From contig NZ_JACNYK010000002.1 in NCBI RefSeq assembly GCF_014692505.1, forward strand, positions 1,054,001-1,118,000: DNA of 64,000 nucleotides, written 5' to 3'. Within the stretch, counting starts at the first letter, position 1, and each line of letters begins with the position of its first letter. The translations under genes and the position numbers were made by a program. This DNA is from Sphingobacterium arenae. GTDB taxonomy: Bacteria > Bacteroidota > Bacteroidia > Sphingobacteriales > Sphingobacteriaceae. This document shows, in pieces, positions 9,459-17,439 of this stretch. The notes beneath the pieces are model-generated. The model was given only the letters and a program-made list of their open reading frames with translations. It had not been told where the DNA came from and did no database searches.

Positions 9459-12400
9459 TTAGAATCCTGCGCGCAGGCCTACGGTAAAAACACGTTGTGG
9501 CTGAATGGCGTCCGGATCGATTGCAAGTTTTGTTTTTTTCCACAGCACGCCTAAGTTGGAACCATTTACCGAAAGTGTAAGTGTTCTCATTCCCAATCGG
9601 GCGGCATAATTATCTTTTAGGCGGTAGGCTAAGTTTATAAACTGCAAGCGGATATTATCGGCTCTTTCAACAGTAGTTTCCGACGACAGGTAATACGTGT
9701 CCCGCATTTGATTGTTCGGATAAACCATGGATGGTACATCTGTGATTCGCTCATCACCTTCTTTTTGCCAACGATCCGCAAACTCAGCATGTCCATTTCC
9801 CTGCGTATACAGGCTGCTATAGTTTATGCCTCCCCTTCTGAAATAATACCCCAATCTGAATGATATGTTGAAATCCAGCGAGAAACCTTTCCAATGCAAT
9901 CCATTCGACAAATTTCCAAAAACCACTGGTTGCGCAGCTCCTGAGAATACGAGACTGTCAACATGCATCGGTAGCACATTTATCAGCGCGTTGTAGTCTA
10001 TGCTCTTTTCCTCGCCTAAAAAACCTTGCGGGTTCCCCCTATTGTCCAAACCTGCCCATCGATAGCTTTGAATCCCATATACCGGTTTGCCAACTACAGG
10101 GGATACTGCACTTCCACTAGTAGGCCTGTAAACGACCCCTTCGGGATGGTAATATTCAAGCACTTCGTCCCTGTATATATTGAAAAGTAATCCCGGCTGC
10201 CATAACCATTCTCCCCACTGTTTTCGAATCTTCATACTTAGGTCTATTCCGTGTCCCTTTATAGATGCAACGTTTCTTTCGATAGTGGAGTTTAGCCCCC
10301 AGTTGGTGTAATCGTAAGGAGCAAGACCATAGAGATCATCTCCCCGTTTGTGATAATAATCGGCACTAACATCTACTAAACCGTTTAAGAACGTTAAGTC
10401 CAAACCCAAGTTCAACGTGGAGACCTGCTCCCACCGTAAGGACGGATTGTTTATAGTCGTCACCCTACCTGCACGGTAGTAGTTTAGCTGCGGTCTGGGC
10501 GAATAAAAATTCACAACGGGGTGCGCACTCTTTGCTGGATTCACATTTCCGCTCTTACCGTATGTCGCCCGGAATTTAGCGCGTTGCACATTCCAATGTT
10601 CCATAAAATGCTCTTTATGGAGATTCCATGCGATTCCAATAGACCACAATGGTTTCCATTTGTCATTCGTTGAAAGACCAAAAATGTTTGCAGCATCCCT
10701 ACGAAAACTCCCTGTAATATAATAACGCTCATTGAGACCGTATGACGCATTGCCAAAAACCGATACAAATCGATTGATATTGCGTCTCAGTCCGTTCTGA
10801 TAAGGCAAAAGCCCCTGTCCACCCGTTATCTGCGGATAGTTTTTTGTAACATCTACCATCGTCGAAGTTAAGGGATCTATGCGATAGCCGTACCGTGTAC
10901 CACTTTCCAAACGGTTTTCGACCTCCTGTATATCCCATCCACCATAGATGTTAATCTCATGAGCCGCCCATTGATGGACGAAGTCGGTGGCCATTCGGAT
11001 GTTATAAGCCGTTACATCCATTTGCTGCCAGTTTTGAACGCCTCCCTCGGGTACTGCGCTGATTATATTCCCGTCGCTTCCGATTTGACTATACAGGTTT
11101 ATTAAATCACGCGCGTAATAACTGTCTTCCAGATAACGTCGTTCTGTATCCGCTGTCTGTGATTGCCTTTGGTATTTTACTGATACCCCCACTTTATCCG
11201 TGACCTGATAACGCAGACCTACATTTGCTATAAATTCTCTTCGTTTCACGGTTTCTGGAGAATTTTCCCAGTCCGACATTGGAAAATACCGCCAGTCCAA
11301 AAGCCGTCCGTTTCCAATCGTGTCAATAAATTCCGGCCGGTATTTGTGTGCTACGGCAAGTTCGTTACCCCACATATCAAAAAGTGGGATGTAAGGTACT
11401 GTTCGGTTTGCTATCCTAAACGAATTCATATCGGGCTTTCCCGAACGGGAAACGTTATCGGTAAAATAAGCTCCCAAGTCCAAACGTAGCGAATTGGTGA
11501 TATTGATCGAATTGTCCAATTTGATGTTCAGTCTATCATTTTTCTGTGAAAGATGCCCCATTGTCCTATCCAAATTTATTCCCGCATTGAATGTATTTAT
11601 CCTCCCACCTCCACGAATTGACGCACCATACCGTTGAGTAACACTGTTCTCGTACACCATATCGCGATAAGTTCTACGCAAATCCACATCTTTCAACGAG
11701 TTGATCGCCATTGTAGAATCTTGTTTAGAAATTAATCCCTCTTTTGTCTGGACAAATATTTCCAACGCTGGAGAAAATGCTGCTTGGGTATAAGGATTTA
11801 GCATAATGTCAAAATCATAAAAGCCGTTCCTGTACAGCATCTGCTCAACATCGATATAGTCTGCCGAGGAAATTCGGGGTTCAAAGAACGGATCAGGCTT
11901 CATCTCGATCAAGACGTTGGTATTTACATCAACCGACAATGGTTGTCCTGCCTTTCCCTTTTTAGAAGTTAGGACAATCACTCCATTTCCCGCGCGTGCA
12001 CCCCATATCGCCGTAGCGGCAGCATCTTTGAGAATAGTAATCGATTCGATATCGTTTGGATTGATATTATTAATATCTCCTGGATAAGGAAAATCGTCCA
12101 AAATAATCAGCACATCCTGCGGGCCATTTAATGTACTATTTCCTCGCACCTTTATGGGATTCAATGTTTCTGCCTTGTTCGGCTCAAATGATACGCCACT
12201 GCTCATACCCTCTATCCTATCCAAGATATTCGTGCCCGTCTGTAGATTTAATTGCTCCGAGGATAAGTGTTCGTACGAACCTGTCGCATGTTCCTTATTA
12301 ATTTTTTGATATCCGGTATTTATAACGACCTCTTCTATTTCTTCCGTCCGCCTTTCCAGTGTCGTCCTTAAATTTTGAACATCTTCACGAAGCGGAATGA

Positions 12401-12638
12401 TCTTATCCCGAAACCCGACATGCGACATGGTTATCGTATCTGGATAGCTGATTACCTCTATTTTGTAAAATCCGCTGCCATCCGTCCGCGTGTATGCCTC
12501 AGCTTGAGACAAAAAAATGGATACACCTTCTATCGCCTCTCCGTTTTTGCCGGTCACATTACCAGAGACATAGCCTACTTGGGCCCAAACACTCACACTG
12601 GTGAGCGTAAGGATAACAACAAAAATTGTTCTGAACAT
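9459..12638 (-). CDS. susC: SusC/RagA family TonB-dependent transporter
   Basis: 1059-aa TonB-dependent outer-membrane channel. Signal peptide residues 1-19 (VWAQ); a carboxypeptidase-D-regulatory-like domain at about 26-105 (GNVTGKNGEAIEGVSIF, DGSGFYKI); plug from about 115 with the SusC signatures 'DRIEGMSSGVSF', 'IKVRGNSTLNG', 'NPNDIESITILKDAAATAIWG' and 'ARAGNGVIVLTSKKGK'; then a 22-strand barrel region to the C-terminus ending in an aromatic-type residue (VGLRAGF). It lacks its own STN domain, but the upstream gene ends in one. Partner of the SusD lipoprotein downstream; it starts 8 bp after the thioredoxin-STN stop, so one operon. Confidence 0.94.
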   Translation of the reverse strand: MFRTIFVVILTLTSVSVWAQVGYVSGNVTGKNGEAIEGVSIFLSQAEAYTRTDGSGFYKIEVISYPDTITMSHVGFRDKIIPLREDVQNLRTTLERRTEEIEEVVINTGYQKINKEHATGSYEHLSSEQLNLQTGTNILDRIEGMSSGVSFEPNKAETLNPIKVRGNSTLNGPQDVLIILDDFPYPGDINNINPNDIESITILKDAAATAIWGARAGNGVIVLTSKKGKAGQPLSVDVNTNVLIEMKPDPFFEPRISSADYIDVEQMLYRNGFYDFDIMLNPYTQAAFSPALEIFVQTKEGLISKQDSTMAINSLKDVDLRRTYRDMVYENSVTQRYGASIRGGGRINTFNAGINLDRTMGHLSQKNDRLNIKLDNSINITNSLRLDLGAYFTDNVSRSGKPDMNSFRIANRTVPYIPLFDMWGNELAVAHKYRPEFIDTIGNGRLLDWRYFPMSDWENSPETVKRREFIANVGLRYQVTDKVGVSVKYQRQSQTADTERRYLEDSYYARDLINLYSQIGSDGNIISAVPEGGVQNWQQMDVTAYNIRMATDFVHQWAAHEINIYGGWDIQEVENRLESGTRYGYRIDPLTSTMVDVTKNYPQITGGQGLLPYQNGLRRNINRFVSVFGNASYGLNERYYITGSFRRDAANIFGLSTNDKWKPLWSIGIAWNLHKEHFMEHWNVQRAKFRATYGKSGNVNPAKSAHPVVNFYSPRPQLNYYRAGRVTTINNPSLRWEQVSTLNLGLDLTFLNGLVDVSADYYHKRGDDLYGLAPYDYTNWGLNSTIERNVASIKGHGIDLSMKIRKQWGEWLWQPGLLFNIYRDEVLEYYHPEGVVYRPTSGSAVSPVVGKPVYGIQSYRWAGLDNRGNPQGFLGEEKSIDYNALINVLPMHVDSLVFSGAAQPVVFGNLSNGLHWKGFSLDFNISFRLGYYFRRGGINYSSLYTQGNGHAEFADRWQKEGDERITDVPSMVYPNNQMRDTYYLSSETTVERADNIRLQFINLAYRLKDNYAARLGMRTLTLSVNGSNLGVLWKKTKLAIDPDAIQPQRVFTVGLRAGF

Positions 12639-12646
12639 AACATAAC

Positions 12647-13951
12647 CTACCCTTTGATATCCGCAACCTTAAACACTTCAATATCGCCCACCCGCTCTTC
12701 CACAAGTAGACCTGCTTCTTCAAGAATCCTTTTTAGCGTTTGCATATCTAGTTGGTTTTCGGGTAATTCTATAGATATTGGAGGATCATCTCCTTTCGCC
12801 CTTTGTTCAAGAACCAACGGAATATCTGCTATATAATTTAATCGCATGACCGCTTCACTCAGCTTCATATCTCGACGAGCATTTCTTTTATCTTTCTGTC
12901 CATCTGATCTAATCTCTCTCTTCGTGAGGTCGTCACGGGTAGTAATTACCCAATAGGGTCTTCGTTCCATTGTTTCGATGACAGTTAGCTGCGTATACCG
13001 TTCGATATCATCCCGGATAAGCTTATGAACCGCCTCGTTCTGTTTCTGCGGGACGATCAGTTCGTAACAAAACCGCAGCTGGGTGTCTCCATCATTAAGA
13101 TCTAAAACAATAGAATTTATATCTACCCTATTATCCGGTGTACCAGCCAGAGCCGGCCATGCTATTTTTAAGAGGTTTAGGACGGACTGGTTTAAAGCGT
13201 AAAATCTCGTACCTCCGTTATATTTTTTCCATCCCACCGTTCTGCCGATTCCTTTTATCTCATCGATAAAGATAGATCTATACCGAAAACTACCCTCGCT
13301 GGCTCCATTTCCATTCACCAATAAAGGCATATTGGGCTCAAAATCAACATCATCTTCTTTTGTAACCAGATCAAGCAGCTCACCATTTAAATAATTCGCT
13401 ATTTGAATACTGTCCATTTCGGAAGAAGAACTGGTACTCAATACCTTTCCGTCATTGCCAATCCAGACGATATGTGGTACGAAACGATGGGGAAAATATG
13501 CATTCAATTCTAGGGAGTTCAAGGACGACGGCACTCGGAAATTTAACACTGACTTGTTCAAAACCGCGTTAACTTTCTCTCGGGAATCTCTGTAGTAGCT
13601 GTTACAAAGCAAAATCGCTACATCTTCTTTAAATTCGGCATTGAGATCTCCAACTTTGTCGAAGGAAGCTATACAGCTTCCACAGCCCGTATTCCAAAAA
13701 TCTAATATTATCAGTTTCTTATTGCGATAATCGTTCAGCGTGATCGTATCCTTACCGTCAGGGTGATTTACCACCTGCAAAGGTAGATTCCACAATTCCT
13801 CGGGTATGGTATCCCCTATCTGTAATGGTTTGATTTCGGATTGCCCTTCGGCAGTCCGCGATTCCGCGGACTGCGCCCAGGCTGTTGATAGATTAAACAA
13901 CATGAAACAAAGGAGTCCATAAAGGAGGACTCCTTTGTTCTTCAAGGCCAT
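12647..13951 (-). CDS. Thioredoxin-like (TlpA) protein with C-terminal STN-like domain
   Basis: From the ATG at 13951 the product is 434 aa with a normal signal peptide (GVLLYGLLCFMLFNLSTAWAQ). A redoxin/TlpA domain follows (residues 43-190) with WNTGCGSC, i.e. active-site Cys90 and Cys93. A 70-residue C-terminal segment (LSEAVMRLNYIADIPLVLE...ILEEAGLLVEERVGDIEVFK) resembles an STN secretin/TonB short N-terminal domain. It precedes susC by 8 bp. Two further in-frame ATGs at 14023 and 14089 add one or two degenerate copies of the first 24 residues; an even longer frame to 14623 runs through a noncoding repeat array and is rejected. Probable periplasmic or inner-membrane-tethered thiol protein serving the SusCD system; substrate unknown. 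Confidence 0.78.
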   Translation of the reverse strand: MALKNKGVLLYGLLCFMLFNLSTAWAQSAESRTAEGQSEIKPLQIGDTIPEELWNLPLQVVNHPDGKDTITLNDYRNKKLIILDFWNTGCGSCIASFDKVGDLNAEFKEDVAILLCNSYYRDSREKVNAVLNKSVLNFRVPSSLNSLELNAYFPHRFVPHIVWIGNDGKVLSTSSSSEMDSIQIANYLNGELLDLVTKEDDVDFEPNMPLLVNGNGASEGSFRYRSIFIDEIKGIGRTVGWKKYNGGTRFYALNQSVLNLLKIAWPALAGTPDNRVDINSIVLDLNDGDTQLRFCYELIVPQKQNEAVHKLIRDDIERYTQLTVIETMERRPYWVITTRDDLTKREIRSDGQKDKRNARRDMKLSEAVMRLNYIADIPLVLEQRAKGDDPPISIELPENQLDMQTLKRILEEAGLLVEERVGDIEVFKVADIKG

Positions 13952-14086
13952 CACGGGAAATGATCTCCTTGAAAAACAAAGCCATACCGCCATAAATGGC
14001 ATGGCTTTGTTCTTTGATGTCATTAAAGATAATAATTTCCTTGAAAAACAGCGTAATCCTCTCAAACAAAGGATTACTTTGTTCTT
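13896..14086 (-). repeat. 72-bp in-frame tandem repeat over the signal-peptide start
   Basis: Three units with exact 72-bp period (14086-14015, 14014-13943, and a partial from 13942) each start AAGAACAAAG and, in units 1 and 2, continue to TTTTTCAAGG. Between these constant parts each unit has a different hairpin: GTAATCCT/AGGATTAC, AAAGCCAT/ATGGCTTT, and AAAGGAGTCC/GGACTCCTTT. The stems differ in sequence but stay complementary. Each unit also supplies an in-frame ATG. It resembles a REP-type palindromic element whose copies have become part of a coding start. Confidence 0.8.
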
Positions 14087-14167
14087 CATTGCCTCTACCC
14101 CTACTACTCTCCTACTTTTACTATACGGCTGATCTACGCCAGAGGTACATGTGTTTAGTGGATCTTT

Positions 14168-14266
14168 AGTAGGTCTCCAGTACCTTTCTAGTACTTCTCT
14201 AGTACCTTTTCGGTACACTCCCCGTACACTAACAGTACACTCGCGGTACATTAACGGTAGCTCAGC
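14168..14266. repeat. 11-bp-period GTAC array
   Basis: Nine consecutive 11-bp units with no gaps, each starting AGTAC, GGTAC, CGTAC or a near variant (the first is AGTAG, the last GGTAG). The remaining six bases vary. It lies upstream of the thioredoxin gene and 105 bp from a second 11-bp array. The function is unknown; the period is close to one DNA helical turn. Confidence 0.8.
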
Positions 14267-14370
14267 TATTTTACGCAAAAGTTGCGTAAATAGTACTATA
14301 TCCTTACTGCATCTATACTTGATCCTCGCTTTAAGTGTGCCTAAAAAACGGCAAGAAACCCACCTGTTTC

Positions 14371-14579
14371 TTCGGGTACTGTTCGGGTGTCCTTCGGACG
14401 CGCTTCGAGTCCGCTTCGGGACTGGTTCGGGACACCTTCGGTACTCCTTCGGGTGAGCTTCGGGTGTTGTTCGGGTACTACCCGAACAGCACTCGAACAC
14501 TTCCCAAACAGCACCCGAACAAGTGTCGAACAAATCTCGACTCTGTTTCGACGGATCGTCGGCAACTTGCCGAACGTCC
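14371..14579. repeat. 11-bp-period TTCGGG/CCCGAA array with a polarity switch
   Basis: Nineteen units of exactly 11 bp (209 bp). Units 1-10 start TTCGGG or a close variant; units 11-15 switch to CCCGAA-like (one is CCCAAA); units 16-19 are mixed (CTCGAC, TTCGAC, GTCGGC, GCCGAA). A CG dinucleotide sits at positions 3-4 of 18 of 19 units, so the core recurs once per helical turn. The intervening bases are unrelated, which is not what a simple tandem duplication gives. Confidence 0.85.
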
Positions 14580-14639
14580 ATTTTTCTAGGCATGGCACGC
14601 CCATTAGCATAAAATTGCTGCATGTTTTAATCGGTTTTA

Positions 14640-15413
14640 TGATTAGTAATAATTTGAAAATCAGTTAAACCGACCTCTTCTCCTTCCAAAAAAGGAGAAA
14701 TATGACTAAAATCATTTTGCAGGTTTGGAAAGTAAACGCTATTTTTATTGTGCTACGAACTTAAATGCCATTACTGACCGAAGAAACCATGCAAAAAATA
14801 GTGCATATTTTATCAGAGGTCGGTAAAGCAGAAAACATAGGGTGAAATGTGTCCATTGGGACGACTGGGCGAAGTAAGGCCTCATTTGCGTTTGCAGGCG
14901 TGCCTTGCCCCTCACCTTTTGCTAACTGCAATGGCTTTTTATTCGGGTGCGGCGATAACGTTCTTTATTTGTTGTTTACGGGAATGGTGAAGCGGCACCT
15001 TTTTGAGGTGGCTTTGGGTAGTGATGTTTGGGTTAAAATTCGTTCGTTTCATAATCTTGAAGTTTATGTAGAACGATGACACTGAAGGCCTAAGGAAACT
15101 ATGGTAAAAACCAAAGGGTGAACCTTAAAGCTTCCGACCTGGCATCGCCAAACGCCAACCTAACCGAAGTTAGGGTTCCCCGAAAGACTGACATAAGGTT
15201 CACCCTCTGGTAATGTGTACAAATATACAGATTACGCAGAGATATGGCGAACCTACGGTCATCTCGTGGGAATTTTGGCGATTTCGGTACGAGAGTGACG
15301 TCGTTGCTAAGTAGACTTTTCAGTCTACGTTAGATATCGCTATCAACTAATTACTAAGCAAATATAGTAAACACTTTACAAAATATCAAAATTAAATTAT
15401 AAAATGTGTATTC
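14640..15413. other. Long intergenic region with structured-RNA candidate
   Basis: No convincing gene in about 770 bp; a 76-aa frame at 14849-15079 looks random. Two structures stand out. A perfect 13-bp inverted repeat (AGGGTGAACCTTA at 15115-15127, TAAGGTTCACCCT at 15194-15206) encloses a hairpin CCTAAC-CGAA-GTTAGG (15159-15174). Further on, GTAGACT-TTTC-AGTCTAC (15311-15328) is a 7-bp hairpin about 90 bp before the HTH gene, perhaps a terminator or operator. It marks the left edge of the AT-rich defence-like island. Confidence 0.45.
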
Positions 15414-15971
15414 ATGAGTTGGGAAATTGAGTTATCTAAATTAATAGAGAAAGGTGGATACTCACATATTGAGATATATGCTAAGACAAATATCCCTGTC
15501 GCTACAATAAGCAATATCAGTAATAAAAAGCACAAGTATCTCACCTGTGAACAGTTTATACTATTCAAACTCCTTTTCGAAGAAACACATCAAGGACTTC
15601 TAAACAAGCTCTTCGGAAAAGACGCTTTTAGTAAAGTTAAGACGGTAGAAAAGGATGGAGAATTAACAAAAATGGGATTGTATTTTAGGGATAAGTACCA
15701 GTATGAAGTTTTTCCGAAAAAGAAACTAGTAGATTCTACAGACATAAAATCGAGTAGGATTGATTACTTATTTACTAACTCTTTTGAAAATATAAGAATA
15801 GATGAAATTACAAAACTTGAATTAGCATCTGGTGAAAAGATCGGCACTTTTTCCAAGTTATTTTTTTCTCACGTCCAATTAAACTCTGAAAAAGAATATG
15901 AAAGATTATTAAGGGAACAAAGAAAGAAAAATATTGAGGCTAACGAAAGACGAAAAAAGACTGGGAAATAA
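15414..15971 (+). CDS. Predicted HTH (XRE/Cro-like) regulator
   Basis: 185 aa. Residues 5-50 (LSKLIEKGGYSHIEIYAKTN, then IPVATISNISNKKHKYLTCE) read as a small helix-turn-helix with 'VATISNISN' as the recognition helix; the C-terminus is strongly basic and charged (EYERLLREQRKKNIEANERRKKTGK). The middle has no recognised family. It is the first gene of a run leading to the RT-nitrilase gene, so it may regulate that locus or act with it. The spacing of 73 bp to the next gene holds a conserved-looking hairpin (GAGGTCAC...GTGGCCTC). Confidence 0.55.
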   Translation: MSWEIELSKLIEKGGYSHIEIYAKTNIPVATISNISNKKHKYLTCEQFILFKLLFEETHQGLLNKLFGKDAFSKVKTVEKDGELTKMGLYFRDKYQYEVFPKKKLVDSTDIKSSRIDYLFTNSFENIRIDEITKLELASGEKIGTFSKLFFSHVQLNSEKEYERLLREQRKKNIEANERRKKTGK

Positions 15972-16044
15972 AAAGTGAGTATTGAGGTCACGGATTGTGG
16001 CCTCCTAAGTAAGATAATTATTACCATATTTAACAAATAAGTTT

Positions 16045-16410
16045 ATGTCACTAACTGATTTTTTTAGAATCAATTTACCTTATGGAATGAAGAAGAATTC
16101 TTCGGGAGAATGGTTTGCCTTTAATAGAGAATATGTACCTCTCGGTTGGAATTCAACAAGAAATTCAGAAAATATGTACCAAGAAAAGCCATATTCCGAA
16201 CATCCTATTCACACAAAGTTCAAAGGATTAACAGATAAAGCTATTTTAAACATTATTACTGATATGGATGCTATTAAAAAAAATGAAGATGGTGAGATTG
16301 AATGTATTTTCTTTTATAATGACAGAACCATCCCTCAATCACACACAGAATTCTGGAATGAATACTTTGAAAAAATTAAAGCTTTCTCAAAGCTTGAAAT
16401 AGATCAATAA
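16045..16410 (+). CDS. Uncharacterised 121-aa protein of the RT-nitrilase locus
   Basis: 121-aa soluble protein, no signal or membrane segment, rich in aromatic and acidic residues (FFRINLPYGMKKNSSGEWFA near the N-terminus). I do not recognise a family. It sits second in a same-strand run of four genes in the AT-rich island, 65 bp before the next gene. The start ATG follows an A/T-rich leader without a clear ribosome site, as is common in Bacteroidota. Possible accessory or immunity factor, by position only. Confidence 0.5.
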   Translation: MSLTDFFRINLPYGMKKNSSGEWFAFNREYVPLGWNSTRNSENMYQEKPYSEHPIHTKFKGLTDKAILNIITDMDAIKKNEDGEIECIFFYNDRTIPQSHTEFWNEYFEKIKAFSKLEIDQ

Positions 16411-16475
16411 ACAGCATATTTGTATGGACCAAATATGACCTAAATAGTAAATATATTCAACAGTAAAAAACTACT

Positions 16476-17336
16476 ATGTCTGAGAAAATTAATGCAATAA
16501 TATATTCTGATGGATTATTTTCTAAATATCAGTATTCGGATTTCGAGCAAGAAGAATTGGACATCTTGTTTGACTGTCACCGTAAAATAAAATACACTTT
16601 AGATCTCTTCTGCCCTATTTGCAAAAGAGAAAGTGTGTTTTTTCCAATAATGGACGAAGATAATTATCTCTATCAGCAGACATATGTAAATAGTGGATTA
16701 GGTCATGATAACCCCTTCAGAAGAAAAGATTCTCCGAAAGAGAACAACCATTGGCTATCTAACCTCAATATCATTGTTCGCGAATTCGAGTGTAGCAGAG
16801 AAAAAACAAAAAATCAACACAACTTCGTGGTAGTCTTTAAGTTTTTTAATGGTCATTTTTTAAAAATAGCACAATCTCCTTCTGTCGCCGATCTAACCAA
16901 TAGACATTTGGAAAGATATAAAAAGCTAGACAACAACATTTTTTTAGAACTCAGTAAAGGACAGGGGCTATTTTCTCATGGTATCGGAGTCGGATCATTT
17001 GTATATCTAAGAAGAATAATTGAAAATTATATTGTAAAACCGGAACTAAACAAACTAATTACCAAAGGAGAAATAACCGAAGATGAATTATCTAGAAAGG
17101 ACTTCAAAGAAAAGCTAAACTTACTGGAAGGTGACATTTCTGATTTTTTGCTAAAGAACAAGAAAATTTATTCCGTATTGAGCAAGGGAATCCATGAGCT
17201 ATCTGAAGAAGAGTGTAGAAGCATGTATCCAATTGTTGAGACGTGCATCGAAATAATTCTTGACGAACAAATAGAATTGAAAGAAAAACTAAAGAAAAAA
17301 GCAGAAGTTTCTAAACAGCTTAACCAACTTGGCTAA
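16476..17336 (+). CDS. Uncharacterised 286-aa protein with CPIC motif and helical C-terminus
   Basis: 286 aa. An N-terminal CPIC pair (within DLFCPICKRESVFFP) and other scattered Cys/His suggest a small metal site; the second half is helical with 'GSFVYLRRIIENYIVKPELN' and 'IYSVLSKGIHELSEEECRSM', a pattern that recalls DUF4145/HEPN-like proteins, but I cannot confirm that. The C-terminus is lysine-rich (IELKEKLKKKAEVSKQLNQL). It directly precedes the RT-nitrilase gene (103 bp; a hairpin resembling the one at 15980-16005 lies between). Genes of this kind often accompany defence genes; the role is unknown. Confidence 0.5.
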   Translation: MSEKINAIIYSDGLFSKYQYSDFEQEELDILFDCHRKIKYTLDLFCPICKRESVFFPIMDEDNYLYQQTYVNSGLGHDNPFRRKDSPKENNHWLSNLNIIVREFECSREKTKNQHNFVVVFKFFNGHFLKIAQSPSVADLTNRHLERYKKLDNNIFLELSKGQGLFSHGIGVGSFVYLRRIIENYIVKPELNKLITKGEITEDELSRKDFKEKLNLLEGDISDFLLKNKKIYSVLSKGIHELSEEECRSMYPIVETCIEIILDEQIELKEKLKKKAEVSKQLNQLG

Positions 17337-17439
17337 ATTTTTCAAAGGTAAATAAACAGACTAAAATCTTTGAAGTCACAGATAATGACTCCAATATTGT
17401 CAGTTAGTAAATTTAAGGGCCGATATCATCCAGAATACA

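Noticed and set aside
14371..14579. CRISPR array
   Set aside because: Unit length is 11 bp with no unique 30-bp spacers and no cas genes; likewise the 21-bp arrays have no repeat-spacer alternation.
13952..14623. Long 5' extension of the thioredoxin gene frame (658 aa in all)
   Set aside because: It runs through the 11-bp arrays and the hairpin repeats, with low-complexity Thr/Arg/Pro-rich translation; a normal signal peptide begins at 13951.
14849..15079. 76-aa ORF in the 14640-15413 gap
   Set aside because: The translation looks random and Cys/Phe-rich; surrounding frames are full of stops.
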